64,000 bases of DNA from Methanobacteriota archaeon (GTDB lineage Archaea > Thermoplasmatota > E2 > DHVEG-1), in NCBI GenBank assembly GCA_026394495.1, contig JAPKYE010000025.1, forward strand, positions 1 to 64,000, read 5' to 3'. The translations under genes were made by a program, and so were the position numbers. Positions within the stretch are counted from its first letter, which is position 1. Each line of letters starts with the position of its first letter. This document shows, piece after piece, positions 35,844 through 47,137 of the stretch. The notes under the pieces are model-generated. The model made no database searches. It saw only the letters and a program-made list of their open reading frames with translations, and was not told the DNA's origin.

Positions 35844-36916
35844 TATCTCATCGCCCGAATAAACAAATCAAACAAAAACTCAGTATCATCTGGCCCAGGG
35901 GATGCCTCGGGATGAAACTGCGTCCCAAAAAATGGTTTAGAGATATGAATAATCCCCTCATTGGTATCATCATTGTTGTTTACAAACCATTCCCGCCAAT
36001 CCTCAGGCAACGTCTCCTTATCCACCGCATATCCATGATTCTGTGAGGTGATATAACATCGTTTTGTGCCCACCTCCACACATGGCTGGTTATGGCTTCG
36101 ATGACCATATTTCAACTTATATGTCCGTGCGCCGGCAGCAAGTCCAAGAATCTGCGACCCAAGACAAATCCCAAGAATAGGAATATTTTTCGATAATGCA
36201 CGCTGAACAAACGTGATTGTATCCTTACATTTTTTAGGATCGCCAGGACCATTTGAAAGGACGATACCATCTGCGTTCTCGTTGAGAAAATTATAATTCC
36301 AGGGAACACGCAGAACCGTAAAATCACGATGAAGAAACGCACGGATAATATTATTTTTCGTCCCGCAATCAACAAGAACAACGCGTTTTTTTCCTCCCTC
36401 ATACAATATTGGTCTTTTGATACTGACCTCCGCAACCAAGTTTCGTTTATTGGGATCGTCAAAGGAAACATTGTCTTTCCCATAGACAATTTTTCCAAGC
36501 ATCGTCCCACTTTTTCGGAGTGTTTTTGTTAATTCTCTCGTATCAACACCACTGATCCCGGGGATCTTCTGTTCCTTAAGCCATGTAGACAACGATTTTT
36601 TCGCATTCCAATGAGAATACACCTCAGAATAATCAGCGACGACCAATCCTTGCACATGAATCTTTTCAGACTCAAAATATTTCAACAACCCATCAGAGCG
36701 TTCATCACCAGGGACACCGTAATTCCCAATCAACGGATAGGTCATCACCAGGATCTGACCCTGATATGAAGGATCAGTTAAGCTTTCAGGATATCCAATC
36801 ATACCGGTATTGAACACGACCTCACCAGCGACAGAAGTGTTAGCACCAAAAGAATATCCATCAAAAATAGAACCATCCTTAAGAACAAGTTTTGCGGGTT
36901 GCCTTTTCAACTCCAT
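35843..36916 (-). CDS. carA: Carbamoyl-phosphate synthase small subunit
   Basis: [28 protein letters not shown] GATase Cys, FHPEASPGP. Confidence 0.95.
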   Translation of the reverse strand: MELKRQPAKLVLKDGSIFDGYSFGANTSVAGEVVFNTGMIGYPESLTDPSYQGQILVMTYPLIGNYGVPGDERSDGLLKYFESEKIHVQGLVVADYSEVYSHWNAKKSLSTWLKEQKIPGISGVDTRELTKTLRKSGTMLGKIVYGKDNVSFDDPNKRNLVAEVSIKRPILYEGGKKRVVLVDCGTKNNIIRAFLHRDFTVLRVPWNYNFLNENADGIVLSNGPGDPKKCKDTITFVQRALSKNIPILGICLGSQILGLAAGARTYKLKYGHRSHNQPCVEVGTKRCYITSQNHGYAVDKETLPEDWREWFVNNNDDTNEGIIHISKPFFGTQFHPEASPGPDDTEFLFDLFIRAMR

Positions 36917-37003
36917 CGTGATATTTCGACCTCCCCGACGATGCAGGTTTTTTGTACGTATCACGTTGGGGGATATAATTCTTCATTTATATTTTGAATC
37001 GAA

Positions 37004-38977
37004 TCATCCTGAGGTTTTGAGAAACTGGCTAATATCTTGGACAAGATGATGAGACTCCTGCATATCATTCATATATTTATGGAACCGCGGCGCACGCTTA
37101 TCAAGAATAACTGCGACACCACGATCAGTCTCATCACGAATCAATCGCCCAATCGACTGTAACAATTTTCGTGCAGCAGGCGCCTCCATCGTATACTCCC
37201 AGCCTTTCCCAAACTTCAAATCATAATACCGCTGCAACCCACGCTGCCGGGCAGTCGGTTTCGGATACGGAATCCCCACAATCACCGCTATCTCAAGCTC
37301 CTCCGCTGGAAAATCAGTCCCTTCACTAATCCGTCCACCCATCACAGAAAACAACGCAGCACCATCCTCACTTCCGCAGGATTTAAAATCAGTGACTAAC
37401 CCCATCAACTCTGATTGCGACATCCCCTGCTCCTCAATATACAGACACCGTGTGATATCCGCAAAATATCCTTTATCCCTAAACAACGACAACGTGTTAT
37501 AACTAGGAAAAAACACCATCGTATTCCTTGGAAACGTATTACAAATATCAGAGATATGCTGCCACAACCGCGAAAAAATAGTTTTATCATTCGCGATATC
37601 CTCATACCGCGTTGTGACATCACGAAGGAAAAAAACCCTCCTGTTTTCCAACGAGAACGGAGAAGGATAACACACAAGAGACGTCTCTTTTGAAAGACCA
37701 AGAGAATCACGATATTCCTCCAAAGGCTTTAACGTCCCAGACATATGAATAGACGCATGAAACTCATTGATGATCGACGCACCAATCGACGGATCAACAC
37801 AATACCCTTCGATACGCGGGTTTTTCCCCTGAGATTCATCAACCACAAGTTTGATGTACTGATCCATCTCAACATTCATCCAAAACTCCAAAAAAATCCC
37901 TAGTTTATGAAGATAAGAACGAGGGAGTTTTCCATCTTTTTGTTTATACTCCTGAATTTTCTCACCATACGCAATAAGGTCACTGATGATATCGCGCAAC
38001 GTTTTACTTGTAATATGAAAACGAGAGAGAATCTCTGATTCAAATTCATGCGACGGAATAAACGCATCGTTATAATCCTGCGTGATTTTTTTCCGAAGAC
38101 CATTCTCAAGAATACCATAGACATACGTATCACGAAGGATATTTACTATCTCCGCGAGATGCTTACAAAACTCCGATATGATAACTCGACCGTCTGCAAG
38201 CGAAGGATCACCAAATTTCTCAGATTCAGACATACAACCAGTCAACATCCACGTACTTAATTCCGCAGAGAAAAGTTGCCTGAGATACTCAGGAAGATTA
38301 TGCGCCTCATCAACAATCAAAATTATCTCATCATCGGAGATCGCCAGCCAATCCAACAGTTTTATTCGAATGGATTTATCAAACACATACACATAAGGAA
38401 CAATAACAATCATTGCATCATGAACAAGAAGTTTATTCACCTCATACGGGCAGATTTCATTTTGATTGCAATGCTTAGCGAACTCCTCCGCAGTGGGAAG
38501 ATTATTTTTTGTCCATTCAACAATCGTTTCAACCTGTTCTTTCTTATTCACAAAATGCCTATAAAAGGGGCATCCTTTGTTTTTTGTGGACTGTGTCTGT
38601 TTCTTTTGATACGAACAAAACCTGGAGAGTTCTTCAGATGTTCCATTGATGATTTCAGAATCATGTTCTGCAAGCAGACACATATTTGCTCGGCCTTGCA
38701 TCCCTACCCCGAAGACTCGTTTATCATTGGTTTTCTTTCGGATCGCGCGTAACTCAAGGATAACCTGTTGCTGCTGAGCATTTGTTCGGGTGGTATACAC
38801 GATTCTTTTCTGATGCTCTAACGCATACTTGAGTGTTGACGAAAGAACACAGACTGTTTTACCAGAGCCTGTCCCGGATTCAAACACAAAATGTTTTTTC
38901 TCATAGAGTACAGCCGTGATATCCTGCATGATTTCTCGTTGACTTTTCCGAGGTGTGTACGGAAAAACCTCCACCAT
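37004..38977 (-). CDS. XPD/Rad3-family DNA helicase
   Basis: FESGTGSGKTVCVLSS, VDEAHNLPEYLR, SIGRLIRDETDRG; Cys motif region. Confidence 0.9.
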   Translation of the reverse strand: MVEVFPYTPRKSQREIMQDITAVLYEKKHFVFESGTGSGKTVCVLSSTLKYALEHQKRIVYTTRTNAQQQQVILELRAIRKKTNDKRVFGVGMQGRANMCLLAEHDSEIINGTSEELSRFCSYQKKQTQSTKNKGCPFYRHFVNKKEQVETIVEWTKNNLPTAEEFAKHCNQNEICPYEVNKLLVHDAMIVIVPYVYVFDKSIRIKLLDWLAISDDEIILIVDEAHNLPEYLRQLFSAELSTWMLTGCMSESEKFGDPSLADGRVIISEFCKHLAEIVNILRDTYVYGILENGLRKKITQDYNDAFIPSHEFESEILSRFHITSKTLRDIISDLIAYGEKIQEYKQKDGKLPRSYLHKLGIFLEFWMNVEMDQYIKLVVDESQGKNPRIEGYCVDPSIGASIINEFHASIHMSGTLKPLEEYRDSLGLSKETSLVCYPSPFSLENRRVFFLRDVTTRYEDIANDKTIFSRLWQHISDICNTFPRNTMVFFPSYNTLSLFRDKGYFADITRCLYIEEQGMSQSELMGLVTDFKSCGSEDGAALFSVMGGRISEGTDFPAEELEIAVIVGIPYPKPTARQRGLQRYYDLKFGKGWEYTMEAPAARKLLQSIGRLIRDETDRGVAVILDKRAPRFHKYMNDMQESHHLVQDISQFLKTSG

Positions 38978-39064
38978 AAAACAGCGAATACACCATTACA
39001 TACATAGAGTTGTTGATACCCAAAAGAGAGAAGGGATGAAATTTTATAGGATGAATTTGTTTCT

Positions 39065-39919
39065 ATGAAGAATATGCGAACGACACCATTTACGAGCATA
39101 CAAGAATTACTCGCAAACAAAATCCCTGCAGATCTCATAGAGTATCTTCCTTTGAGGTGGGAGAAAATCGGCGACGTCCTCCTCATCAAACTACCAAGTG
39201 ACCTTTTGAGATTCCGTGAGATCATCAGTGAAATCTATACGCAAGTTCTTCACTGCAAAACCGTGCTTCTTGACAAAGGAAATATCATGGGTGTATACCG
39301 TGAGCCCAATGTTGAATGGATCTACGGATCTAAAGAAATTGAGACGGTACATGTGGAAAATGGTATACGATATAAACTAGATCCACAAAAAATAATGTTT
39401 TCCTCAGGAAACATGGATGAACGAATAAGGATGGGACTGATTTCAAACAAAAAAGAAACAATCGTTGATCTGTTTGCAGGAATAGGATACTTTACCCTTC
39501 CTTTAGCAGTATACAGTAAACCAAAGAAGATCTACGCCTGCGAAATAAACAAAATAGCGTATGATTATCTTTGTCAAAACATCGTTCTCAATGATGTCAC
39601 TGAAAACGTAGAACCGTGTTTTGGAGATAATCGAGAGATTGCACCAGAGAATGTCGCAGATCGTGTTCTTTTGGGATATTTAAGAGGCACCTTTGAATTT
39701 CTCCCAACCGCATTGAACTGTTTAAAAAACAATATAGGCATGATTCATTACCATGAAGTCTGTCCTACTAAAGTACTCCCAGACCAACCATTGCAGAAAA
39801 TACGAGACGCTGCAAAAGAATATGACCGAACCATCAAATTATTGTCGTATCGACCTGTGAAATCGTATGCTCCCGGGATAACCCATGCGGTACTAGATGT
39901 GGAGATTATAAAACCATGA
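39065..39919 (+). CDS. Trm5/Tyw2-family tRNA methyltransferase
   Basis: EIPADLIEYLPLRWEKIGDVLLIKL-type N-term, TIVDLFAGIGYFTLPLAVYSKPKKIYACEINKIAYDYL. Confidence 0.88.
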   Translation: MKNMRTTPFTSIQELLANKIPADLIEYLPLRWEKIGDVLLIKLPSDLLRFREIISEIYTQVLHCKTVLLDKGNIMGVYREPNVEWIYGSKEIETVHVENGIRYKLDPQKIMFSSGNMDERIRMGLISNKKETIVDLFAGIGYFTLPLAVYSKPKKIYACEINKIAYDYLCQNIVLNDVTENVEPCFGDNREIAPENVADRVLLGYLRGTFEFLPTALNCLKNNIGMIHYHEVCPTKVLPDQPLQKIRDAAKEYDRTIKLLSYRPVKSYAPGITHAVLDVEIIKP

Positions 39920-40434
39920 AAAAAATGATTCCTTTGATTGTGTATCATGCAAATGAAGACGACCCGAAGAAATGCAGCGCAAAGAAATTAGAAAGATTCG
40001 GCTATGTGAAACTTGAGAGAAACTTACGTCGAATACCAAAGCAGTCGATTGTGTTAAACCCGTTTGCTGAACAGAGTCTTTCTCCAGAGGATACGCAGAT
40101 TGCAAAGACAAACGGGCTTGTCGCAGTTGATTGTTCATGGAAAACAGCAGAAATATGTTTTACAACATTGGAAACACATTGTGTCTCACGAGCGTTGCCG
40201 TTTGTTATTGCAGTAAACCCCGTGAATTATGGAAAACCGTTTCAGCTGTCGACGCTTGAAGCGTTTGCTGCGGCGCTCTACATTTTAGGAGAGGTGGATC
40301 ATGCAAAGAATATCCTTCAGATCTATAAATGGGGACCACATTTTCTTGAGTTGAATCGATTGCCTCTTGAGGATTATCGTAAAGCAAAGAATAGTACTGA
40401 AATCATTTCTATCATGAAAGAATATATACCTTGA
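39916..40434 (+). CDS. DUF367/Tsr3 rRNA aminocarboxypropyltransferase
   Basis: DPKKCSAKKLERFGYVKL, VAVDCSWK, RALPFVIAVNPVNYGKPFQLSTLEAFAAALYILG. Confidence 0.88.
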   Translation: MKKMIPLIVYHANEDDPKKCSAKKLERFGYVKLERNLRRIPKQSIVLNPFAEQSLSPEDTQIAKTNGLVAVDCSWKTAEICFTTLETHCVSRALPFVIAVNPVNYGKPFQLSTLEAFAAALYILGEVDHAKNILQIYKWGPHFLELNRLPLEDYRKAKNSTEIISIMKEYIP

Positions 40435-40547
40435 TATATCTAAAAGAATATATGATAACACCGAACAGATTTACAGTATCTTTAAGTAATGAAACACAAT
40501 GTCAGAATCCAACAAAATAAAACGAATTTACTAGGAGAGAAAAAACA

Positions 40548-41936
40548 ATGAAAACAGATCTTGAAACATTCTTCAAACCAAAAAGCGTCGCAGTCGTCGG
40601 AGCGTCAAAAAACCCGACAAAAATCGGACACGCTGCGCTAAAAAACATCCTCATCTCCGATTATGAGTGCAAACTCTACCCCGTCAATCCAAATGAAGAC
40701 GAAATCCTCGGACTGAAATGCTACAAAAAAATTACTGATATCCCAGGTTCCCTTGATCTAGTTTTGATTTCAATTCCGGCCCCACTCGTAAACCCAATCG
40801 TCGAAGACTGCGTCAAAAAAAATGTGAAATGGGCGATCATCATCTCCTCAGGATTCAGCGAAATCGGAAACCATGAACAAGAAGAACAAATCAAAAAAAT
40901 AATCGAAGGGACAAACCTACGAATCCTTGGACCCAACACCATGGGTTACAAAAACGCATCTGATAACCTTGATGTATCATTCGTATTCGGCATGCCACGA
41001 AAAGGAAACGTCGCTGTCGTCAGCCAAAGCGGTGCTCTTGGAATGGGTATGATTTATCTTGCTAACAACGAGTTTGTTGGACTCTCAAAAATCATTGGTG
41101 TCGGCAACAAAATGGACATTGATGACCATGACCTCATCAACTACTTTAGCACCGATCAAGACACCAAAGTCATCGGATTATATGTCGAAGGAATCCGCAA
41201 TGGACGCGCATTCATGGACAGCATAAAAAAATGTAAAAAACCAGTCCTCATCGTAAAATCTGGGCAAAGCGCAGCCGGGGCACGCGCAACCGCATCCCAT
41301 ACTGGATCAATGGCAGGAAGCGACCAAATCTACGGTGCCGCCATAAAACAGGCAGGAGGAATACGCTGCCGAGACATCGTCGAACTCTTCGATATGGCAC
41401 GAGCGCTCGCAGGCCAACCCGCAGCACAAGGCAACCGCATCGGGATCATCACCAATGGCGGAGGACTTGGAATCATGCTTACCGATGCCTGCGAAGCAAA
41501 CGGTCTCACTATCCCGAAACTATCACCAAATACGTATAAAAAAATGGAGAAAATACTCCCACCAGTCATAAAACCAAACAACCCAGTAGACCTTGTCGCA
41601 GACGCAGGATTCTTCCGATATTGGTCCGCTACCCGCATCCTGCTTGAAGATCCAAACATAGACGGAATCATTGTGGCATCAGTCCATGCAGGATACGCAC
41701 GACCACAAGAATACACAGGCGCTATCTTGAAAATGGTCCATCAACAAAAACTACATCACGAATACAAAAAACCAATCCTAGGCTGTTGGGTCGGCGGAAA
41801 AGAATTTGAAGACCTTGTCTTAGACCTCAAAGCTGTCGGTGTACCAATTTATCCCTCATCATGGAGATGCGCAAGAGCAATGTTTTCTCTTTATCAAGAT
41901 GGAGAACGACTAAAACACGAAAAACAACGATCTTAA
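40548..41936 (+). CDS. Acetate-CoA ligase (ADP-forming) alpha subunit
   Basis: FFKPKSVAVVGASKNPTKIGHAALKNIL, GPNTMGYKN, SQSGALGM, SHTGSMAGSD. Confidence 0.92.
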   Translation: MKTDLETFFKPKSVAVVGASKNPTKIGHAALKNILISDYECKLYPVNPNEDEILGLKCYKKITDIPGSLDLVLISIPAPLVNPIVEDCVKKNVKWAIIISSGFSEIGNHEQEEQIKKIIEGTNLRILGPNTMGYKNASDNLDVSFVFGMPRKGNVAVVSQSGALGMGMIYLANNEFVGLSKIIGVGNKMDIDDHDLINYFSTDQDTKVIGLYVEGIRNGRAFMDSIKKCKKPVLIVKSGQSAAGARATASHTGSMAGSDQIYGAAIKQAGGIRCRDIVELFDMARALAGQPAAQGNRIGIITNGGGLGIMLTDACEANGLTIPKLSPNTYKKMEKILPPVIKPNNPVDLVADAGFFRYWSATRILLEDPNIDGIIVASVHAGYARPQEYTGAILKMVHQQKLHHEYKKPILGCWVGGKEFEDLVLDLKAVGVPIYPSSWRCARAMFSLYQDGERLKHEKQRS

Positions 41937-42259
41937 TCAATCCACTGCACACCAAGCGTTCTCTCCCAATTAGGAGTATGACCTTTCCATTTATCCGCTG
42001 TATATTTCGACAGACAGTTTTTACACAAACCAATCATCGTGAAATAACATGACGTACATGTTGGTGCTCCACAGCGAACACAAGTGAACTTCGCAAGGTT
42101 TTTTTCACACACATGACATTTCCCGGTTGGTTCGGTTTTCAGAGGTTCTACGGGCTTCTGCTCAGACTGAGGAAAAGGTGCTTCCAACTGTGTCTCATTT
42201 ATCCACTCTTTAAGCTCCTCATTCATCGCAGGAGCTTCAACAGTTGATTTCATTTGCAC
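41933..42259 (-). CDS. HIT-type zinc-finger-like protein
   Basis: CHVCEKNLAKFTCVRCGAPTCTSCYFTMIGLCKNCL. Confidence 0.6.
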   Translation of the reverse strand: MQMKSTVEAPAMNEELKEWINETQLEAPFPQSEQKPVEPLKTEPTGKCHVCEKNLAKFTCVRCGAPTCTSCYFTMIGLCKNCLSKYTADKWKGHTPNWERTLGVQWID

Positions 42260-42349
42260 ATCATGAGTCTTTTTCTTTTTTCTTTTTACGATATCCCTTC
42301 ACCATTTATCCACAATAAGAAGTCATTAATCAGCTATAAAACTTTTCGC

Positions 42350-42937
42350 TCATGCACGATGACGAATTTTCCGATACATCCAATTTGCAGAAAAATGAAA
42401 AAAAGGGGTTACAACAACCAAAACAAGAATATGCCAAACTGATAAATTACCGAAGAACCAGTTACCCTCAGAAGGATTCAAAAGTTGTACAAGGACACTA
42501 CAAAAAAGACACAACAGAAGAGCGCCTACGATGAAATCAAGCTGATCAAACACAAACCAATCATCTCCTCGTTCTATACCGATCCTTCGTTTGAAAAAAC
42601 TCTCAATGATGTCGCCAAGCAGTGCACCAAAACACAGCGAAAAAATAAATACAAACATCAATGGGAACCCTTTGAAATCAGAAAGACCAAGGAACGCATA
42701 TTCACTAGCATTAATGTACTTGGCAGCGACCACCAAACCAAATCCTGATGTCATCCCCAGAAACGTACCCGCAAACAGACCACGCCAGGTTTTCCCATCA
42801 CCTAAAATTCTACGACCGTCCTTCCAGGTTTTCCCAAAATCAATAGGTTTTCCTCCACCAACAATCACCGCACTGGCATTTGCCACGTATGCTGGGATAA
42901 TGATCCACAATGCCTGAAGGATTATCTCATAACTCAT
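42350..42937 (-). CDS. carS: CDP-archaeol synthase
   Basis: IIPAYVANASAVIVGGGKPIDFGKTWKDGRRILGDGKTWRGL. Confidence 0.93.
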   Translation of the reverse strand: MSYEIILQALWIIIPAYVANASAVIVGGGKPIDFGKTWKDGRRILGDGKTWRGLFAGTFLGMTSGFGLVVAAKYINASEYAFLGLSDFKGFPLMFVFIFSLCFGALLGDIIESFFKRRIGIERGDDWFVFDQLDFIVGALLLCLFCSVLVQLLNPSEGNWFFGNLSVWHILVLVVVTPFFHFSANWMYRKIRHRA

Positions 42938-42997
42938 TAACGAACAGAATACAACAGTACCTTAAAAGAATTGTTAAATAAATTGAGTGTTTTACTG

Positions 42998-43498
42998 TTA
43001 ACTTCGAGTGAGTTTCAGACCAGTGTACAAAAATTTGTTTGAGCGTTTCACCAACGCCTTTAACGCTGTGTTTGACAGCCCAAATTGCTCAGAAACCGAA
43101 TTTCCAAATTTCCCGTCATCTCCAACAAACTCATAGATTTTATCCTCTATTTTTTCAAACTCTGCAGTCTCAAGTGAAGAAACGCTGAAAATATCGCTGA
43201 TTTCGTTTACAGGACAAGAAATATTGATGTTGAACAATGAATAAAATGAACGGTACATTTTCTGTGGTTTCCCATCGATGCCTTCTTCAGGCGTCGTCCA
43301 TTTTGTTTCAGCTAGTTTCATCCGATCAAAAAGATCAAGTGCTTTCTCCCCTTTTTTCCCGTATTTTTTCATTATCGAACTTACGGGAGTCCATTCTTTT
43401 GAAATTTCTAAAAAGACATCCTTTTTTACACTATCATCAAACGCTCGAATGATTGTCACTAAATCTGTGGAATCATTAATTACCTTCGTTCTCATCAT
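42998..43498 (-). CDS. HTH-type transcriptional regulator (ArsR-like)
   Basis: 166 aa with helical N-terminal HTH-like segments; DUF2250-like layout. Confidence 0.6.
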   Translation of the reverse strand: MMRTKVINDSTDLVTIIRAFDDSVKKDVFLEISKEWTPVSSIMKKYGKKGEKALDLFDRMKLAETKWTTPEEGIDGKPQKMYRSFYSLFNINISCPVNEISDIFSVSSLETAEFEKIEDKIYEFVGDDGKFGNSVSEQFGLSNTALKALVKRSNKFLYTGLKLTRS

Positions 43499-43603
43499 AT
43501 ACCATCAACTTTTTATAGTAACAATAACACCAACGGCATCTCTCCTATATATACTTTTTGTATTTTAAATAAATTATAATAAAAATATCATAAAAAATTA
43601 AAA

Positions 43604-43675
43604 TGGACTCGTCGGGATTTGAACCCGAGGCCTCTCCCATGCCAAGGGAGCGATCTACCGCTGATCTACGAGCCC
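43604..43675 (-). tRNA. tRNA-Ala (anticodon GGC)
   Basis: Cloverleaf on minus strand GGGCTCG...CTCCC-TTGGCAT-GGGAG...CGAGTCCA; G3:U70 pair. Confidence 0.93.
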
Positions 43676-43726
43676 AATACTATCTAGTATAGAGCCACCG
43701 AAAACCAGTACCTGCAAATAAAACTT

Positions 43727-44389
43727 ATGGACAAAAAACATTTTAAGAGAAGACAACGATGCAACCTTCCACGTATGAAGAAAAAAGAACTCGAAATGCG
43801 CCTCCAACAAGTCCCCCGAATAGATCAACCCAATCCGCATCTCGAACAATATATGACACCAGCAACCATCGCATCAGACATTATTTATACTGCATATCAA
43901 CTCAACGACATAGAAAATAAAACAATACTAGACCTCGGCTGCGGCACAGGAATCTTTGCGATAGGGGCCTGTCTTGCTGGAGCAAAAAACGTGATTGGAA
44001 TTGATATCGACACCACAAGCATCCAAACAGCAAAAACATACGCACAACAACAAAACCTCGACATCGAATTTTTGGTTAAAGACATCAACGATGTCGACAC
44101 ATCCTGCGATACGGTCCTTATGAATCCTCCATTCGGCGCACAAAAAAGCAACCTACAAGCAGACAGAAAATTCCTGGAAAAAGCATTCCAAATCAGCCAA
44201 GTGATTTACTCAATTCACCTAAAAAAAACCATCCCATTCATCGAGAAACTTGTCACTGCACTACATGGGAATATCACCCATCAAAAAGATTATGATTTCC
44301 CGATAAAATGGATGTTTTCGTTTCATACCAAACAAACTGTATCATACGAAGTCACCCTCATACGAATAGCAACAAAACATCCACCATAA
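43727..44389 (+). CDS. METTL5-like RNA N6-adenine methyltransferase
   Basis: LDLGCGTGIFAIGA and VLMNPPFGAQ motifs. Confidence 0.85.
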   Translation: MDKKHFKRRQRCNLPRMKKKELEMRLQQVPRIDQPNPHLEQYMTPATIASDIIYTAYQLNDIENKTILDLGCGTGIFAIGACLAGAKNVIGIDIDTTSIQTAKTYAQQQNLDIEFLVKDINDVDTSCDTVLMNPPFGAQKSNLQADRKFLEKAFQISQVIYSIHLKKTIPFIEKLVTALHGNITHQKDYDFPIKWMFSFHTKQTVSYEVTLIRIATKHPP

Positions 44390-44475
44390 AATTTTGAACA
44401 ACAAAACAAAAATGACCAAAAGTATAAGAACATTCAAAAGGTATCTTCAGCCAAAAAATATAGAGTGTGATTTTT

Positions 44476-45039
44476 ATGGCACATGCACAACATCAACATC
44501 AACGAGTTGGCGTATTTGTTGACGTACAAAACATGTACTACTCTGCAAAAAACCTCTACAGCAGCAAAGTCAACTTCAAAATCATTTTAAAAGATGCAGT
44601 CGCAGGACGAAGACTCATCAGAGCGATTGCCTATGTCATCAAGGCAGATGTAAAAGATGAAAATATGTTCTACGATGCCCTTGAAGAAATCGGTTTCGAA
44701 GTACAAACAAAAGATCTGCAGATTTTCTATGGCGGTGCAAAGAAAGGAGACTGGGATGTCGGCATCGCTATGGATGTTATGAGACTCGCACCGAAACTTG
44801 ATACCGTGGTATTAGTCAGTGGCGACGGTGATTTCTCCGATCTTCTCGAACATGCGCAGAGTCTTGGATGTAGAACCGAGGTCATGGCGTTTGGGAAAAC
44901 AACATCTCACAAACTCCTCGAAGTCGCAGATTTTGTTACCGATCTTGATCAAAACAATAGAAAATATCTGCTTGAGAAAAAACAAAAAGAGAAAAAAGAG
45001 GACGGTTTTAAAAAACAACAGAACATTGTGCAAAGGTAA
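44476..45039 (+). CDS. NYN-domain (LabA/DUF88) protein
   Basis: VGVFVDVQNMYYSAKN, DVGIAMDVMRLAPKLDTVVLVSGDGDFSDLLEHA. Confidence 0.88.
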   Translation: MAHAQHQHQRVGVFVDVQNMYYSAKNLYSSKVNFKIILKDAVAGRRLIRAIAYVIKADVKDENMFYDALEEIGFEVQTKDLQIFYGGAKKGDWDVGIAMDVMRLAPKLDTVVLVSGDGDFSDLLEHAQSLGCRTEVMAFGKTTSHKLLEVADFVTDLDQNNRKYLLEKKQKEKKEDGFKKQQNIVQR

Positions 45040-45144
45040 AAAACATAGCAACTATGGTATCTTGCAGTTATCCGAAAATATAATAACATGGTACTTTATC
45101 TGGCTTTCCTCAGAATAAAAAGAAAAAAGGGAAACGTGATTAAC

Positions 45145-45573
45145 GTGGCACGACAAAAAACAAAGAAATTCAGGGGATCTAGAACACACGGCAGAGGAAT
45201 AAAAGGTGGACGTGGCGCAGGGTTACGCGGTGGCAGAGGAAACGCTGGTCTTCATAAACACAAGTTCATGTATATGTTGAAATATATGCCTGATCACTTT
45301 GGGGTCCATGGGTTTAAACGACCGCAAGGTATGACTAAAGTAATAACCGCAATCAACGTAGGTCAACTCGAAGAGATATTCCCGGGGAAAAAAGATATTG
45401 ATCTTACTAAAGAAGGAATCGATAAACTCCTTGGTGGCGGTGCAATTCATCATCTGATTCATGTCAACGTGAAAACAGCGACGGAGAAAGCAATAGAGAA
45501 AGTCCAGGAAAAAGGCGGCAAAGTAAACGTTGAAGAACAAGAAAAAAAAGAAACTCCTAAAAAGAGTAAATAG
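45145..45573 (+). CDS. rpl15: 50S ribosomal protein L15
   Basis: KFRGSRTHGRGIKGGRGAGLRGGRGNAGLHKH. Confidence 0.93.
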   Translation: MARQKTKKFRGSRTHGRGIKGGRGAGLRGGRGNAGLHKHKFMYMLKYMPDHFGVHGFKRPQGMTKVITAINVGQLEEIFPGKKDIDLTKEGIDKLLGGGAIHHLIHVNVKTATEKAIEKVQEKGGKVNVEEQEKKETPKKSK

Positions 45574-45586
45574 ATAGGTTTTACGT

Positions 45587-47125
45587 ATGGCTGATGAAAA
45601 GAAAAGTCGTCTTTATGTGTTAAATCCGCTCATTGAACGATGGCCAGCGGTCACCAAACCAGAAGGACATGTCAATTTTCGTAGTAAAATCTTGTGGACT
45701 GCAGTCTGTCTTATTTTGTATTTTATTCTCACGAACATCATGATCTACGGATTACAAAGTCAGATCGTTGATTTGTTTGCTGGGTATCGATTCATCATGG
45801 CTGGTGCCTCAGGATCCATTATGCACCTGGGTATTGGGCCTATTGTTACCGCATCGATTATTCTTCAGTTGTTCGTCGGAGCAAAAATCATAAAACTTGA
45901 TCTTAAGAAAAAAGAAGATAAAGCTATCTACCAGGGAACACAGAAGATTCTTGTCATCGTCATGATTCTTGTAGAAGCGATTCCTCAGATTTTTGGGTAT
46001 TTAGAACCAAACCCAGCGCTTATAAGTAATGTAGGATCGGGCATGGCGGATTTAATTATTATTGTACAATTGTTCATCGGCGCATTCCTTGTTTTCCTCA
46101 TGGATGAACTGATATCCAAATGGGGGATTGGCTCAGGGATTTCTCTGTTCATTGCAGCAGGGGTATCTGAAGCTATTTTCACAGGACTGTTCAACTGGCT
46201 TCCAACAAGTGGTAAAGAATATAGTCTCAGCACACCTCCGGCAGGGGTTGTCCCAGGAACGTACTATCTTGCATCGAATATGAGTCTTGGAGAAATCGTC
46301 GATGGCGGCTTTGAAGTCATGTTTGTCGGCCATGGCGGGTATCCTAATGCGATCCTGCCGCTCATTGGAACGATTCTGATATTCTTCATAGTCGTATATA
46401 CAGAGTCTGCACGTATTGAACTACCACTCACCCATAGTAACGTTCGAGGGGCTCGTGGCAGATATCCAATCAGGTTGATTTATTGTTCAAACATCCCGGT
46501 TATCCTTATGTCTGCGCTTCTCGCAAACATCAACATGTTTGCCATGTTGTTTTATACAAATCCTGCTCTCAATAAAATTCCTTTAATTGGTGGACAATGG
46601 TGGATTGGACATTATGATACGTCAATTAGTACGCAGCCGCTTGCTGGTGGTGCGTGGTATCTTCAAAGTCAAAACGGGGTGCAGACATGGCTGATGCCGA
46701 TCATCCAAGGAGGCAGCGGTGGCCATGAACCTTGGCAATTTGCGATTAAGATTATTTTGTATATCAGCATTATGATTATTGGATCGGTCCTGTTTGCAAA
46801 GTTCTGGATTGAGACCACTGATATGGGTGCTACAGCTGTTGCACGTCAGATTCAAAGCTCAGGTATGCAGATCCCTGGTTTCAGACGAGACCCCCGTGTT
46901 TTAGGTCTTGTTCTTGAACGATACATACCGGTTGTGACCGTGATTGGTGGTGCATCAGTAGGTGCTCTTGCATCTTTTGCTGATGCGATTGGTACCATCG
47001 GAAATGCAAGCGGTACTGGTGTTCTACTTACTGTCGGTATTATGATTCAACTGTATGAACAAATTGCTAAAGAGCAGGCGATGGAAATGCATCCAGTGCT
47101 CAGAGGATTCTTCGGTTCTGATTAG
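45587..47125 (+). CDS. secY: Preprotein translocase subunit SecY
   Basis: Polytopic; LGIGPIVTASIILQLFVGAKII, IELPLTHSNVRGARGRYPIRLIYCSNIPVIL. Confidence 0.96.
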   Translation: MADEKKSRLYVLNPLIERWPAVTKPEGHVNFRSKILWTAVCLILYFILTNIMIYGLQSQIVDLFAGYRFIMAGASGSIMHLGIGPIVTASIILQLFVGAKIIKLDLKKKEDKAIYQGTQKILVIVMILVEAIPQIFGYLEPNPALISNVGSGMADLIIIVQLFIGAFLVFLMDELISKWGIGSGISLFIAAGVSEAIFTGLFNWLPTSGKEYSLSTPPAGVVPGTYYLASNMSLGEIVDGGFEVMFVGHGGYPNAILPLIGTILIFFIVVYTESARIELPLTHSNVRGARGRYPIRLIYCSNIPVILMSALLANINMFAMLFYTNPALNKIPLIGGQWWIGHYDTSISTQPLAGGAWYLQSQNGVQTWLMPIIQGGSGGHEPWQFAIKIILYISIMIIGSVLFAKFWIETTDMGATAVARQIQSSGMQIPGFRRDPRVLGLVLERYIPVVTVIGGASVGALASFADAIGTIGNASGTGVLLTVGIMIQLYEQIAKEQAMEMHPVLRGFFGSD

Positions 47126-47137
47126 AGGTGAAACATA